This document shows positions 53,267 through 62,329 of a stretch of DNA of 64,000 nucleotides, in pieces. The stretch lies in NCBI RefSeq assembly GCF_000344805.1, contig NC_020453.1, positions 2,356,001 through 2,420,000 of the forward strand. The letters run 5' to 3'. This DNA is from Bradyrhizobium oligotrophicum S58. GTDB lineage: Bacteria > Pseudomonadota > Alphaproteobacteria > Rhizobiales > Xanthobacteraceae. The position numbers and the translations under genes were made by a program. The notes under the pieces are model-generated. The model searched no databases and was not told where the DNA came from. It saw only the letters and a program-made list of their open reading frames with translations. The stretch's first letter is position 1. The number at the start of each line of letters is the position of its first letter.

Positions 53267-53787
53267 TCAGGCTTCCGAGCTTCGTCTCTGCCAACGCCTG
53301 CAATCGGAAATGCGCCAATATCCAGAAATCCGATTCCGGACCAGATACCTATTTTTTATCAAAAGACGACTAACCAGTTTGTCGAGGGGCACGCCGAACG
53401 AACTCAAGGCGCGCATTGTTGCTGCGTTCGAAAGCAGGTGCGTTTCGGCCGGTAGGTCGGAGGGATGATGATGCGAACGCCAATCGATCTTGACCTCGTC
53501 GGCATTCAATCGGTCACGCCATTTGCGGAGCGGGTGCGGCGACAACTGCGTGGCCGCGGCGTGGCGCGGATGCCCATCCAACTCAAGTTTATCGCCTCAA
53601 CATGCATTGCCCAGAACGCCTGGGACGCGCGATTGCGTACATCCGGGGTGACGGTTAACCTGCTCTGCTTCTGCTTTCGGAGCGTCGTTTCTCGCTCGTC
53701 CCGGGCGCGGCGCAATTCCGTCTGATATTCTGTGAGTTTGCACACCGTGTCCTGGCCAACGAGCCGCTTCATACAACGCCTAAACAC
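53267..53787 (-). pseudogene. IS66-type TnpA-like remnant, frameshifted
   Basis: A minus-strand frame (53506-53787) contains RNRASQAFWAMHVEAINLSW, a typical N-terminal segment of IS66-associated TnpA-like proteins. The next part is in another frame (53267-53581): LSPHPLRKWRDRLNADEVKI, then DWRSHHHPSDLP, which continues the family's helix-turn-helix. The frame change near 53545 and early stops make it a pseudogene. It abuts the IS110 element on its right. Confidence 0.6.
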
Positions 53788-53837
53788 GGTCTCAGTGGGG
53801 TGCTGCTGACGGCAATATGTGCGGATCCTAAGACGAC

Positions 53838-54103
53838 TTCCACGCCACGCTCAAGGTGCAGCGACCATCATTCGCGATGCGCTTTGTTCTCGAATGTTTG
53901 GGTCTCACGGTCTCACCGGAGATTCGTCACAGCCGCGGAGGGCCCGAAGTGAGCGGCAATGTACGATCCGAAAGCAGCGGACGGTTCAAACGGTTACGGG
54001 GCTACGGTCAAGTGCCGTCCGTAATCGACCTGACCGTCCAGCTGCTGACGGGGCAGCGGCGGCCATGCAGAATGAGCGCTCTCACCAACACAGGAGGCGC
54101 GCC
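53838..54103 (+). ncRNA. Possible bridge-RNA region of the IS110 element
   Basis: The noncoding stretch between the proposed left end and the transposase ATG has no gene. In IS110-group elements this position encodes the structured bridge RNA that pairs with target and donor DNA. I see several short GC-rich dyads but did not fold the RNA, so no loops are assigned. Prediction from position only. Confidence 0.3.
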
Positions 54104-55123
54104 ATGGAGTTCTTCTGCGGACTGGATGTCGGCATGGATCAGACCGCGATTTGCGTGGTCGACGACAAGGGCGCCGTGCTGCTGGAGGTCGCGGTGACGA
54201 CCGACCCGGCAACAATCAAGGGAGCACTGTCGCCGTATCTCGCCCGCCTGCGGCGGGTCGGCCACGAGGCCGGCGCGCTGTCGCCATGGCTGCATCCAGA
54301 ATTGCTCCGTGTCGGCCTGCCGGCGATCTGTCTGGAGACCCAGCATGTGCGCGCCGCGCTGCATGCGCAGCGCAACAAGACCGACCGTGCGGACGCGCTC
54401 GGCATTGCACACATCATGCGCACCGGCTGGTTCCGGCGCGCGCGCATCAAGACCGCGCTGGGCTATCTGCTGCGACTGCAGCTGACGCATCGCCGTAATC
54501 TCAAGCGCAAATTCCTCGATCTTGAGAACGCGATCCGGCACTCGTTGAAGGCCTTCGGCATCCGACTCAACCGCATCGGCCGCGGCGGATTTGCGCAAGC
54601 CGTGCGCGACGCGGTGGCCGGCGGCGCGCTGATCAGCGAGCTGATCGACGCCATGCTCAATGCACGCGCGGTGCTATGGAAGGAGTACTGCCGGCTGCAT
54701 GGCATGGTCGTCAAGCTGGTTGCCGGACACGAGCAATGCCGGCGCTTCATGCAGATTCCAGGCGTCGGGCCGATCGCCGCGCTGAGCTTCATGACGGCGA
54801 TTGACGATCCATCGCGATTTAGGCGTTCACGCGACGTCGCGGCGTATCTTGGATTGACGTCGCGGCGCTGGCAGTCGGGCACCTCGATCGATGTGCAGGG
54901 GCAGATCAGCAAGGCGGGCGACGCCGATGTGCGGCGCGCGCTCTACGAGGCAGCGAGCGCGCTGCGCAAGGCGGTGGTCGCGGTGGCGGGCAAACTGGCC
55001 GTGATCATGCACGCGATGTGGTGCGACGGCACGACGTATTGCGGCGATCAGGCGGTCAGCACCGCCGACGCTGCCTCGCATGCCCAACGCAGGGACCGCA
55101 GGCTGCTGGGAGGGCTGGCATGA
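54104..55123 (+). CDS. IS110-family transposase (DEDD recombinase)
   Basis: A 339-aa recombinase. The RuvC-like DEDD residues appear as D8 (CGLDVGMDQTAICVVDDKG), E55 (RVGHEAGALSPWL), D94 and D97 (NKTDRADALGIAHIMRT). The C-terminal Tnp domain includes MQIPGVGPIAALSFMTAIDD, then RSRDVAAYLGLTSRRWQSGT with the helix-hairpin-helix and the serine region. Length matches the family and no break is seen, so it may be active. I chose ATG at 54104, with ACAGGAGGCGCGCC before it; the frame is open to 53819 but that stretch is the left noncoding end. Confidence 0.9.
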   Translation: MEFFCGLDVGMDQTAICVVDDKGAVLLEVAVTTDPATIKGALSPYLARLRRVGHEAGALSPWLHPELLRVGLPAICLETQHVRAALHAQRNKTDRADALGIAHIMRTGWFRRARIKTALGYLLRLQLTHRRNLKRKFLDLENAIRHSLKAFGIRLNRIGRGGFAQAVRDAVAGGALISELIDAMLNARAVLWKEYCRLHGMVVKLVAGHEQCRRFMQIPGVGPIAALSFMTAIDDPSRFRRSRDVAAYLGLTSRRWQSGTSIDVQGQISKAGDADVRRALYEAASALRKAVVAVAGKLAVIMHAMWCDGTTYCGDQAVSTADAASHAQRRDRRLLGGLA

Positions 55124-55227
55124 GCCAAAGCAACAACCATGCAGCAACGAACAGGCGTCGCGGACGACGCGCGAATTGATGGAGCTCCGCTGTCAGCGGA
55201 TGAGGACCGGTGCAGATCCAAGACGAC

Positions 55228-55868
55228 GGAACGCACGCTATCTTGCCTGCGACGCGGTACCCGAAAGGGCGGCGCGATCGCGCGAAATTGCCTGTGACGT
55301 GGCTCCGTCAGACCGATGGAAAATTGCGCCGCAACGGCTATGCTGCTGCCATCGTGCAGCCGCGCCACGCCGTCGCTGAGCGCGGAAAGCTGCACGGCGC
55401 ACTGGGACTCCTCGCTGTCGAAGAGCTGCAGATCAGACCGCGCTGCAGGCGTGTTTTTGACGATGAAGATGGAGAGCACCGATGGCGAAAACGACGAAGA
55501 CGATCGCGGCTGAAAGGCAGAGCAAGCGACGGTCGTAAGTTCTTGTATTCACTCATCGCAGCATGGCACCGCTCCGGGACAGATAGTGTTGTTACAAGAA
55601 GAAAGTCCTGAGAGATCAACGTCCGGAATGGCACTAATCGGAGCTTGGCGAGCTGTTTCGCAGAATTGGGACATACTTGGCCATGAGCGGATGGACGGAC
55701 GCTGGCAGACCACCGGAGCTCAGTTAAGGCTGCCGCCTTCTCGTCGCTCCAGGCGATGCCCATTGCGGCTTCGTGGCAGCCGGTCAACATGATGGGCGAC
55801 AGAGCGAGTTCGGCTGCGACGCCCGGTAGCAAGATCGGTGTCGACGTCTTCGCCACATGCGCGACCAG
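55228..55868. other. Gap between the IS110 element and the molybdenum hydroxylase genes
   Basis: About 640 bases with no gene I can defend. Open frames at 55210-55611 (plus) and 55338-55856 (minus) have no recognisable product. The convergent layout would need terminators here; none with a T-tract was found. The sequence may be the right flank of earlier insertions. Confidence 0.45.
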
Positions 55869-56789
55869 TTAGTCCGAGAGCCGCTCCAGCACGTCGCGCA
55901 CCAGCCCCTGCAGAATGTCTAGCTTGTAGGCCGTCATCGGCAATGGTTTGGCACCCGAGCTTGCCGCTTTTGCCGCTTCTGCGATCGATGCCGCATTAGT
56001 ACCCTTGCCACTGAGCTGGCCTTCTGCCGCGGTGAGGCGAAGCGGCACGGGCGCGACGCCGCCTGCAGCAAGACGCACGAGCTGGAACTTGCCGCCGGCG
56101 ATCACAACGCGGGCGCAGAGTTCCACCAGGGGCCATTCCGCGTAGGTCCGGCCAATTGCCCGTTTGTAGGAAGCGCGCTCGCCCTCGAGCGGAGCAGGAA
56201 GCGCAGTGCTCTTGATCATCTCGCCTGCAGTGAGTGTATGATCGGCGTGCGAGACCGAGCCGTCACCGAGCAGGTCGGATATCGTCAATCCGCTGCGCCG
56301 GTCCGTGGTGATTTTCGCATCATAGGCGAGCAGAGCCGCTGCCATGGTCGAGGGGTGCGGCGCGACGCATTCGCCGAGATCGAAGGCAACGCCATAAAGA
56401 TGATTGCCAGACCGAGCAGGGCAGGTGTTGCCGCTTTTCTTCAGGCAATTGATGTCGGCACGGCGGAAATACCAGCAGCGTGAACGCTGCGCGAGATTGC
56501 CGCCGAGCGTTGCAACATGGCGCACCTGTGGCGTGGCGAGCCCTTGTGCGCTCGCCGCAATACCGGGATAAGCTGCGGCGATGCGTGCGTCGGTCGCAAT
56601 CGTGGCGATGGTAGTCAGCGCGCCGATCTGAACGGTGCCGTCGGCCTCCCAGGTGATCGTCTTGTCGCCGGTGTGCGAAATATCGATCGGGATTCCTTGC
56701 GACACGCCGCTGCGGCGGCGTTCGCTGAAGTCGGTACCCCCAGCGCGGAATTCAGGCGTGGGGTTGGGCGTGATGACGGCGACACTCAT
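55869..56789 (-). CDS. FAD-binding subunit of a xanthine-oxidase-family molybdenum hydroxylase (subunit M)
   Basis: A 306-aa subunit. GGTDF (residues 17-21) and TLGGNLAQRSRC (94-105) are FAD-binding regions of the CoxM/PaoB-like family. Four cysteines (C105, C115, C123, C141; CWYFRRADINCLKKSGNTCP) lie in the insertion that binds a 4Fe-4S cluster in related aldehyde oxidoreductases, so a similar cluster is likely. It overlaps the fused large subunit by four bases and is the last gene of the TetR operon. The FAD passes electrons to an acceptor that cannot be named. Confidence 0.9.
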   Translation of the reverse strand: MSVAVITPNPTPEFRAGGTDFSERRRSGVSQGIPIDISHTGDKTITWEADGTVQIGALTTIATIATDARIAAAYPGIAASAQGLATPQVRHVATLGGNLAQRSRCWYFRRADINCLKKSGNTCPARSGNHLYGVAFDLGECVAPHPSTMAAALLAYDAKITTDRRSGLTISDLLGDGSVSHADHTLTAGEMIKSTALPAPLEGERASYKRAIGRTYAEWPLVELCARVVIAGGKFQLVRLAAGGVAPVPLRLTAAEGQLSGKGTNAASIAEAAKAASSGAKPLPMTAYKLDILQGLVRDVLERLSD

Positions 56790-59473
56790 GCTGCATCCCT
56801 CCCTTTTAGCGCGGCGACCAGACGATCAGGCCGGAACGGAATTTCGGTCAGTCTCACGCCGATCGCATTGCGGATGGCGTTGGCGATCGCGGGTGAGGTC
56901 GGCACGGTCGCGACTTCGCCGATCCCGACGCTGCCGCCCGGCACATGCTCGAAACCGGATTCGTCGAAATGCACCTCCAGCTTCGGCATGTCGGCGATCC
57001 CCGGAATGCGGTAATCCTCCATGCTGCCGCTCAGGATGTGGCCGCTCAAAGGATCGGTCTCCCGCGTCTCATAGAGTGCGTAGCCGATGCCCTGGATCAC
57101 CGCGCCTTCGGCCTGGCTTCGCGCCAGCGTCGGTGCGGCGAGCTTGCCGACCGCGAGGCCCGTATAGGCGTTGAGCACGCGCACATGCCCAAGCCAGGTA
57201 TCGACCTCGACTTCCATCACCTGCACCGAGCTCGGCACGCCGGCGCCGACCACCATGTGGTTCATCAGACGCAGCACCCAACCGAACACCCGGCCCATCA
57301 TTCCTGCCTGGTGTAGCGCAGGCCTGACTCCGGGCGGCGGCTTGCCGTCCTCCTGGCGTCTCGCCGACACGGCGATATCGGGAGAAGCCGCGATCATCTC
57401 GCGCCATGGGGCGTTCGAGCCCGGAGCAGGCGTTCGAGACGCGGTGCGCCTGATTTCTGCTTTCAGCTTTTCGATGGCAAGCAACGTGGGCGGAACCACC
57501 GAAGCGGTGACACGGCTGCCGCCGGAGCCCGGTCCGGGCGGCAGGTTGGAGCGGCCGATGCGAACTTCCACATCCTGCGGCTCGAGATCGAACGCCTTGG
57601 CGACGGTGTTGGCGAGCACGCTGCGCGTGCCCGTGCCGATATCCTGCACCGCGCAGCTTGCGACGATACGGCCACCCTCGACAGCGAGCTCGACCGAGGA
57701 GCCGGTCTGCCAGAGATACAGCCAGTAGCCGGTGGCGACGCCGACCCCGCGCCGGAAGCGGCCGGTCTGTGAGGCGGCCGGCTTGCGGCTCTTCCAGACA
57801 TCGAGGCCGGCAGCCCAGTCGTACAGGCGCTGACGGTTGGGATCGGGATCCCAGAGCTTGCGCAGGTGAATCGGATCGATCTTCATCCGCAGCGCCGCTT
57901 CGTCGACCGCCTGCTCCAGCGCAAACGACATCGGTGGACCGCCGGGGCCGCGGAACGGCGCGCCTGGCGGCAGATTGCTGAGCACGTCGAAGTCAACGAG
58001 CTCTTTTGCTTCGGCCGGATAGATCAGCCGGGCCAGACCGGCGATCAGCGAGTTCACAGAAGCGCCGGTATCGGCATGAGCGGTAAACGACAGCGCCTTG
58101 AGGCGGCCTTCCGCCGAAGGCAGCAACGACAGCTTCAGCTCGGCGGCCGGACGATAGCCGGTGACGGAAAGCTCCTCCTCACGATCGAAGGCGACACGCA
58201 CCGGCGCCTTCGCCGCGCGCGCAAGCTCGATCGCGGCGATGGTCTCCAGCCCGACGCTACCCTTGGAGCCGAACCCGCCACCGACATGATCGGCGATGAC
58301 ACGCACCTTGTTGTGCGGAAGGCGGAAACGCTTGGCGATCTTCTCCATGCTGTCGTGAATGGCCTGAGTCGAGATGTGCACGGTGAGCTGATCGCCGTCG
58401 AACCTGGCCACGGCCGCATGTGGTTCGAGGCTTGCGTGCTGTTGCGTCGAGACGCGGAAGGTCTCCTCGACCAGCAGCGGATTGCGTTGCTGGCGCGCCT
58501 CGTCGAGCCAGCTCTTGGCCTGCTTGGCTTTCTGCGAGAACGGCGCCGAAGGTCCGCGCACATTGCCTTTCCACGACACCGGAGCACCGCCGGCGCCCTC
58601 GGACACGTTGCCGGCACGCTTGCGGTCCTTCTTTTCGAACACGACTGGCGCGTCGTCGCGTCGCGCTGCATCGAGCCCGATCACGGCGGGTAAAGGCGAT
58701 GCCTTGAAGCTGATCGCGGCGATAGCCCTCAGTGCGGTGCGGCGATCCTTGGCCGCGACGGCTGCAATCGGCGCGCCGACGAAGCGGACCATGTTGTCGT
58801 CGTCGAGCAGCGGAACGACCGCGGCAACGCCGGCCATGGCGCGCGCCGTTGCCAGATCGAGATCGGTGATCCTCGCATGCGCGACGTGCGAACGTAGGAT
58901 GACGCCTTCGAGCTGGCCATCATGGTGGATGTCGACGGTGTAGCGGGCCAGTCCCGTCACCTTGTCGCGGGCTTCCAGTCGCGGCGCGATGGGATCGATG
59001 CCGTCGAAGCGGCCCGAGCATGCTTCGCCGACGGCGCGATAAATGCCTTCATAGGCGCCGCAGCGGCAGAGATGCCCCGATAGCGCAGCGGCGATCTCCC
59101 CGCGCGAGGGGGGCGCTGTGCCCTTGGTTGCGCGCCAGCTATCGTGGAACGCGGTGGCTTCGACGACAAAGCCGGGCGTGCAGAAGCCGCATTGGAGGGC
59201 GTCGTGCGCCATGAACGCCTTCTGCACCGGGTGCAACCCGGCTGCTCCGACGCCCTCGATGGTTGTCACCGATTTGTCGGCGGCCGCCTGCGCCGGCAAA
59301 AGGCAGCTCACGACGGGTGTGCCGTCGAGCAGCACGGTGCAGGCGCCGCAGACGCCGGAGCCGCAGACGAGCTTGGTGCCGGTGAGGTCACCATCGCGGA
59401 TCACGTCGATCAAGAGCGCATCCGGATCATCGGGCAGCACCAGAGGCCGTCCGTTGATAGTCGTGCTAGTCAT
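56786..59473 (-). CDS. Fused 2Fe-2S and molybdopterin-binding subunit of a xanthine-oxidase-family enzyme
   Basis: A 895-aa fusion. Residues 1-150 are the small iron-sulfur subunit with C37, C42, C45 and C57 (VCGSGVCGACTVLLDGTPVV) and the second cluster C95, C98, C136 and C138 (QCGFCTPG; CRCG). Residues 160-895 are the molybdopterin subunit: AGLARYTVDIHHDGQLEGVI, VIADHVGGGFGSKGSVGLET and GSVGIGEVATVPTSPAIANA with the active-site glutamate. Most relatives encode these as two genes. The start (59473) overlaps the TetR stop by four bases. Substrates in the family are purines, aldehydes or N-heterocycles. Confidence 0.92.
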   Translation of the reverse strand: MTSTTINGRPLVLPDDPDALLIDVIRDGDLTGTKLVCGSGVCGACTVLLDGTPVVSCLLPAQAAADKSVTTIEGVGAAGLHPVQKAFMAHDALQCGFCTPGFVVEATAFHDSWRATKGTAPPSRGEIAAALSGHLCRCGAYEGIYRAVGEACSGRFDGIDPIAPRLEARDKVTGLARYTVDIHHDGQLEGVILRSHVAHARITDLDLATARAMAGVAAVVPLLDDDNMVRFVGAPIAAVAAKDRRTALRAIAAISFKASPLPAVIGLDAARRDDAPVVFEKKDRKRAGNVSEGAGGAPVSWKGNVRGPSAPFSQKAKQAKSWLDEARQQRNPLLVEETFRVSTQQHASLEPHAAVARFDGDQLTVHISTQAIHDSMEKIAKRFRLPHNKVRVIADHVGGGFGSKGSVGLETIAAIELARAAKAPVRVAFDREEELSVTGYRPAAELKLSLLPSAEGRLKALSFTAHADTGASVNSLIAGLARLIYPAEAKELVDFDVLSNLPPGAPFRGPGGPPMSFALEQAVDEAALRMKIDPIHLRKLWDPDPNRQRLYDWAAGLDVWKSRKPAASQTGRFRRGVGVATGYWLYLWQTGSSVELAVEGGRIVASCAVQDIGTGTRSVLANTVAKAFDLEPQDVEVRIGRSNLPPGPGSGGSRVTASVVPPTLLAIEKLKAEIRRTASRTPAPGSNAPWREMIAASPDIAVSARRQEDGKPPPGVRPALHQAGMMGRVFGWVLRLMNHMVVGAGVPSSVQVMEVEVDTWLGHVRVLNAYTGLAVGKLAAPTLARSQAEGAVIQGIGYALYETRETDPLSGHILSGSMEDYRIPGIADMPKLEVHFDESGFEHVPGGSVGIGEVATVPTSPAIANAIRNAIGVRLTEIPFRPDRLVAALKGRDAA

Positions 59474-60111
59474 TTTCGAGCTCCCGCTTTGCGTAGGGAC
59501 TTCTTTGCGGACGACGCCATCGCGCCGGCGATCAGCATGCGCAGCATGGTCTCGAGCTGTTTCAGGAACGCGTCGAACGGCTGCATGGAAGGGAAAGCGG
59601 ATTTGGTGCCGTGGACCGCCATCTCGACGCAGCGGGCGAGCTCCCGCACGCTGACACCGCTTTCGAGAGTGAGCTTTCGCTTGCGGCACACCCGCGCGAT
59701 CGTGGTTGCAATTTCGTCGGCGAAACGGATGGAATAGCTCTGGTAGAGGTCGCGCGCCTGCGCGAGGTGCTCGGAAAACAGCTCCTCAGTATGAGGCGAG
59801 TCGTTGAGCGAAGCGAGCATCGACTGCATGCGCGCGCCGATCTCGGCAACCAGGATGTCGGCAAGCTCGTAGCCCGCTTCCTCTGCCGCCTTCGCCGCCG
59901 CGATTTCGGCAGCGAGCCCTTGCTCGTAGAGCCGCTCGATCAATGCGCGAAACAGGGTCTCCTTGGAGGCGAAGTGATGATAGAGCGCCTGCCGCGTCAG
60001 TCCGGCTTCCTCGGCCGCCTGCTCGATCGAGGAGCGGCGGAAGCCGTGGCGCCGGAACACGCGCATGGCGGCGTCGAGGATCCGATCCTGGGGAGGAGCC
60101 TTGGCCTGCAT
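59470..60111 (-). CDS. TetR-family regulator of the molybdenum hydroxylase operon
   Basis: A 213-aa regulator. ILDAAMRVFRRHGFRRSSIE, then QAAEEAGLTRQALYHHFASK and ETLFRALIERLYEQGLAAEI form the DNA-binding domain. The C-terminal part is family-specific. It overlaps the enzyme gene start by four bases and heads the TetR - large subunit - FAD subunit operon. The start, ATG at 60111, is just after palindromic TTTGACA-type sequence. A promoter matching TTGACA with a 17-base gap to AAATCT would begin transcription at or near the ATG, hinting at a leaderless mRNA. Confidence 0.92.
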   Translation of the reverse strand: MQAKAPPQDRILDAAMRVFRRHGFRRSSIEQAAEEAGLTRQALYHHFASKETLFRALIERLYEQGLAAEIAAAKAAEEAGYELADILVAEIGARMQSMLASLNDSPHTEELFSEHLAQARDLYQSYSIRFADEIATTIARVCRKRKLTLESGVSVRELARCVEMAVHGTKSAFPSMQPFDAFLKQLETMLRMLIAGAMASSAKKSLRKAGARK

Positions 60112-60112
60112 C

Positions 60113-60149
60113 TTGTCAGATTTGACAAACGCGAATGAAATGTCAAATC
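60113..60149. promoter_or_regulatory. Candidate TetR operator and promoter
   Basis: GATTTGACA (60119-60127) and TGTCAAATC (60141-60149) form a perfect 9-base inverted repeat with a 13-base gap, and TTGTCA/TTTGACAA (60113-60128) is a second overlapping dyad. The same bases hold the minus-strand -35 TTGACA and a possible -10 AAATCT. Position directly upstream of tetR fits autorepression. Confidence 0.6.
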
Positions 60150-60284
60150 ACAGTTTGATGACGGTGTTCTACGCCGAAGAGCCAAAGGCGCTCAAAGGAC
60201 ACAGAGCATTCTCCAGAGGAGCAGGCGGTCATCTGGGTCCGTCTTCCGCGGAGCCTTCATCGAACCTGACTATGGTTGCTCTGA

Positions 60285-60587
60285 CTATTCCGGCAATTGG
60301 CCCTTCGCGACGAAATCCGCCTCTGACCTGCGCCGCTGTAGAGCCGGGGCGGAAGACAATGGCCATTGGTGAGCACCATCTAATCTGATCCGTCTGTTTC
60401 CTGTTTCTGAGCGAGCGGAGCGATTTCCGCATGAATTCCTGGTTAGAGCATTCCCGTCAGGGTCGCGGAAGAACAGCGTGCGATGTTCGAATGGCTGATC
60501 AGTCGGCGGTGAAAGGACCGATATTCCCCGATCCTCCAAGGTGGCTGCACAAGTGTCTACGTCCTGTGGCAGCGACGCTGCGCTCAT
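60285..60587 (-). pseudogene. Glyoxalase/VOC-superfamily fragment
   Basis: A minus-strand frame contains LEDRGISVLSPPTDQPFEHR, then TLFFRDPDGN, the end of a VOC (glyoxalase/bleomycin-resistance) domain with its conserved F-x-D-P-D-G-N motif. After that the sequence becomes unrelated. Only the C-terminal third of a domain remains, so no activity is expected. Confidence 0.55.
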
Positions 60588-60880
60588 GCACGGAAATGCG
60601 GTTGATGAGTCGGCGGGGAAGTAAGTCGATCCCTCCCTCGTCCGAGCATTACGCGCGCCGTAGTTGAGGCTCGTCCGGCAAGGGCCAAGGCCGAAAGCAG
60701 TTCACGGTGAAGCGGAATCAACAGTCGTCGTCCCGTCTTCTGCTGCGCGACGGCTATCTTGTTTTCGGGCGTCATATGGGACGAGGCCACGCGGACGACG
60801 TCCGATCGTCGCTGACCAGGGCGTCCGGCAGCCCATCGGGGCACGTCAAGCTTGGTGCGAATTTGAGGTGCGTACCGCAT
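60584..60880 (-). pseudogene. Tyrosine-recombinase (integrase) fragment
   Basis: The frame reads GQRRSDVVRVASSHMTPENK, then IAVAQQKTGRRLLIPLHREL, which matches the middle of the catalytic domain of tyrosine integrases (the first catalytic arginine and the beta-hairpin before the active site). The distal HxxR and Tyr are absent. It is a remnant, perhaps of a lost integrative element. It lies 8 kb from tRNA-Lys. Confidence 0.5.
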
Positions 60881-61133
60881 TTATGGAGCGGATAAGCCCC
60901 TCAGCTGGTACGATGTACTCAGGTTGGCTGGGTGGAAAATCGGTTGGCTCCGCCACGAGGCGAGCGCGGATCGCCAACCTCCAATGCAATCCCGATCAGT
61001 GGATTGCCCATCAGCTCTATAATACTCGCAGCTCGGCGTTAGGCGACTGCTCCGCACGCCCCGGTACGTTGCTCAACGCCAGCTGCCGCAGGCATCCGAA
61101 GAGTTGCAACCACACAGAGACAATAACAACGTT

Positions 61134-61146
61134 GACAACCGTTGTC
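61134..61146. promoter_or_regulatory. Perfect palindrome GACAAC-c-GTTGTC
   Basis: A 13-base perfect dyad, 376-388 bases upstream of the right-edge cluster. It overlaps a -35-like TTGACA (61132-61137). Could be an operator, but the distance to the first gene is large and no regulator is adjacent. Confidence 0.3.
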
Positions 61147-61521
61147 TAAATGAGGTACGTACCGCAAATTGGTCGGGCGCGTCGCTGATTGTGCAGCGTT
61201 GGTTCGGTCGCCTCGGGGAGTGGCGTCAAGACGCGCTGATGCGAAATTTCAAGTACTCGCCTGTGTTGAGCCGATGTTGTCGGAGCCTTCTCGCGGTCTG
61301 ATCGGACCGGAGACGAGGGCGGCTGGCATCGTCGGGGCGGAGAACGCTGTGTGAATTCGGGCGGCAACAGGCCGAAGCTCTCGATTGTCACATCGCCGCA
61401 TCCATGACCGGCGGTCCGGCTTCGCGCCGGCTTGCGGGGAGGATGCCGTTTGCGTCGGCGCTTGGTCGCGCCGGCTCTCGAGTGTCGCACGATCTGCAAA
61501 AAAAAATCGGGGAGAGCGCCA

Positions 61522-62217
61522 ATGGTCAAGATCATCTCGATGCTCACGAACAACGATCTGACGGTCGAAAACGCCAGGGAAATGTTCGAGGCCTCCAATC
61601 ATGCTCCGACCCAGTTCTGGGGCTTCAAGGACACCGGCATCTCGGCTGATCGTGCCGGCGAGCTGGCGAAGCTGATTGCAGACAAAGGCAAGACGATCGT
61701 GTTCGAATCGTTCGGCGAAACGCGGGACGACTGTCTGCGTGCAGCCGAATTCGCCATCCGCAACAAGTGCAAATATCTCATCGGCTGCCAATTCCACCCC
61801 TCCGTGGTCGCCCTTCTGCAGGGCTCGCCCGTGGTCTACTTCCCGACGATCGGGCGCCGTGCGGGCGTGCCGCGCTATCTCTATGGCAGCACCGAGGACG
61901 TCGTTCAGGACGGTCAGCGCGTCCTGGCGAGTGGCGCAGACGGCATCTGCCTGTCGATGTACCGCTACAAGGATGGCGATCCTCATGACCTTGGGGCGGC
62001 GGTCCTGAAGTCTGTCGGCGCCCACGCGACCATCGTCAGCGGCAGCATCAACACCTTCGAGCGCCTCAAGCAGGTGCGGAAACTGAGACCCTGGGGCTTC
62101 ACCATCGGCTCTGCTTTGTTCGACGAGGCTTTCGGCAAGGGGCTGACCTGGCCCGAGCAGATCTCGGTCCTCGATGCCGTGCTGACCTGCGACGCCGGCG
62201 CAGCGCTGAGCGCATGA
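61522..62217 (+). CDS. TIM-barrel-like protein of unknown function, 231 aa
   Basis: I do not recognise a named family. The first part MVKIISMLTNNDLTVENARE, then QFWGFKDTGISADRAGELA and GKTIVFESFGETRDDCLRAA alternates strands and helices like a TIM barrel. Near the C-terminus SGSINTFERLKQVRKLRPWG, then FTIGSALFDEAF resembles the phosphate-binding end of HisA/HisF/TrpF-like barrels. Length suits a single barrel. GGGGAGAG precedes ATG at 61522. It is followed after 112 bases by a fucose/arabinose isomerase-like gene, with an FAD/NAD(P)-binding gene at the edge; the three look like one pathway. Confidence 0.65.
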   Translation: MVKIISMLTNNDLTVENAREMFEASNHAPTQFWGFKDTGISADRAGELAKLIADKGKTIVFESFGETRDDCLRAAEFAIRNKCKYLIGCQFHPSVVALLQGSPVVYFPTIGRRAGVPRYLYGSTEDVVQDGQRVLASGADGICLSMYRYKDGDPHDLGAAVLKSVGAHATIVSGSINTFERLKQVRKLRPWGFTIGSALFDEAFGKGLTWPEQISVLDAVLTCDAGAALSA

Positions 62218-62329
62218 ACCCAGGCGGATCGGTCCCACCCGACCGCATCCGCACTTCGAAACACGCCAGAGCCCATCGCTCATGCGCAGCAGATCGATAG
62301 CGTCGGCGCCAAAGGTTGGAAGCATCAAA

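Larger units (their letters stand above)
53819..55227 (+). mobile_element. IS110-family insertion sequence, apparently intact
   Basis: The transposase gene (54104-55123) is flanked by two direct copies of a GATCC(T)AAGACGAC motif at 53819-53837 and 55210-55227. If these mark the ends, the element is about 1.4 kb, the usual IS110 size. The left noncoding part is about 265 bases and the right part about 85 bases. A long left end is the arrangement of IS110-group elements, whose bridge RNA is made from that side. Ends are inferred from the repeats; IS110 elements lack terminal inverted repeats, so they are hard to place by eye. Confidence 0.6.
60150..61521. other. Decayed region with gene fragments and no intact gene
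   Basis: This gap of about 1.4 kb holds two fragments, annotated separately (VOC fragment 60285-60587; integrase fragment 60584-60880), and a perfect small palindrome GACAACcGTTGTC (61134-61146). The rest has no convincing gene. It lies between the molybdenum hydroxylase operon and the right-edge cluster. The promoter of the latter should be in its last 400 bases. Confidence 0.55.
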
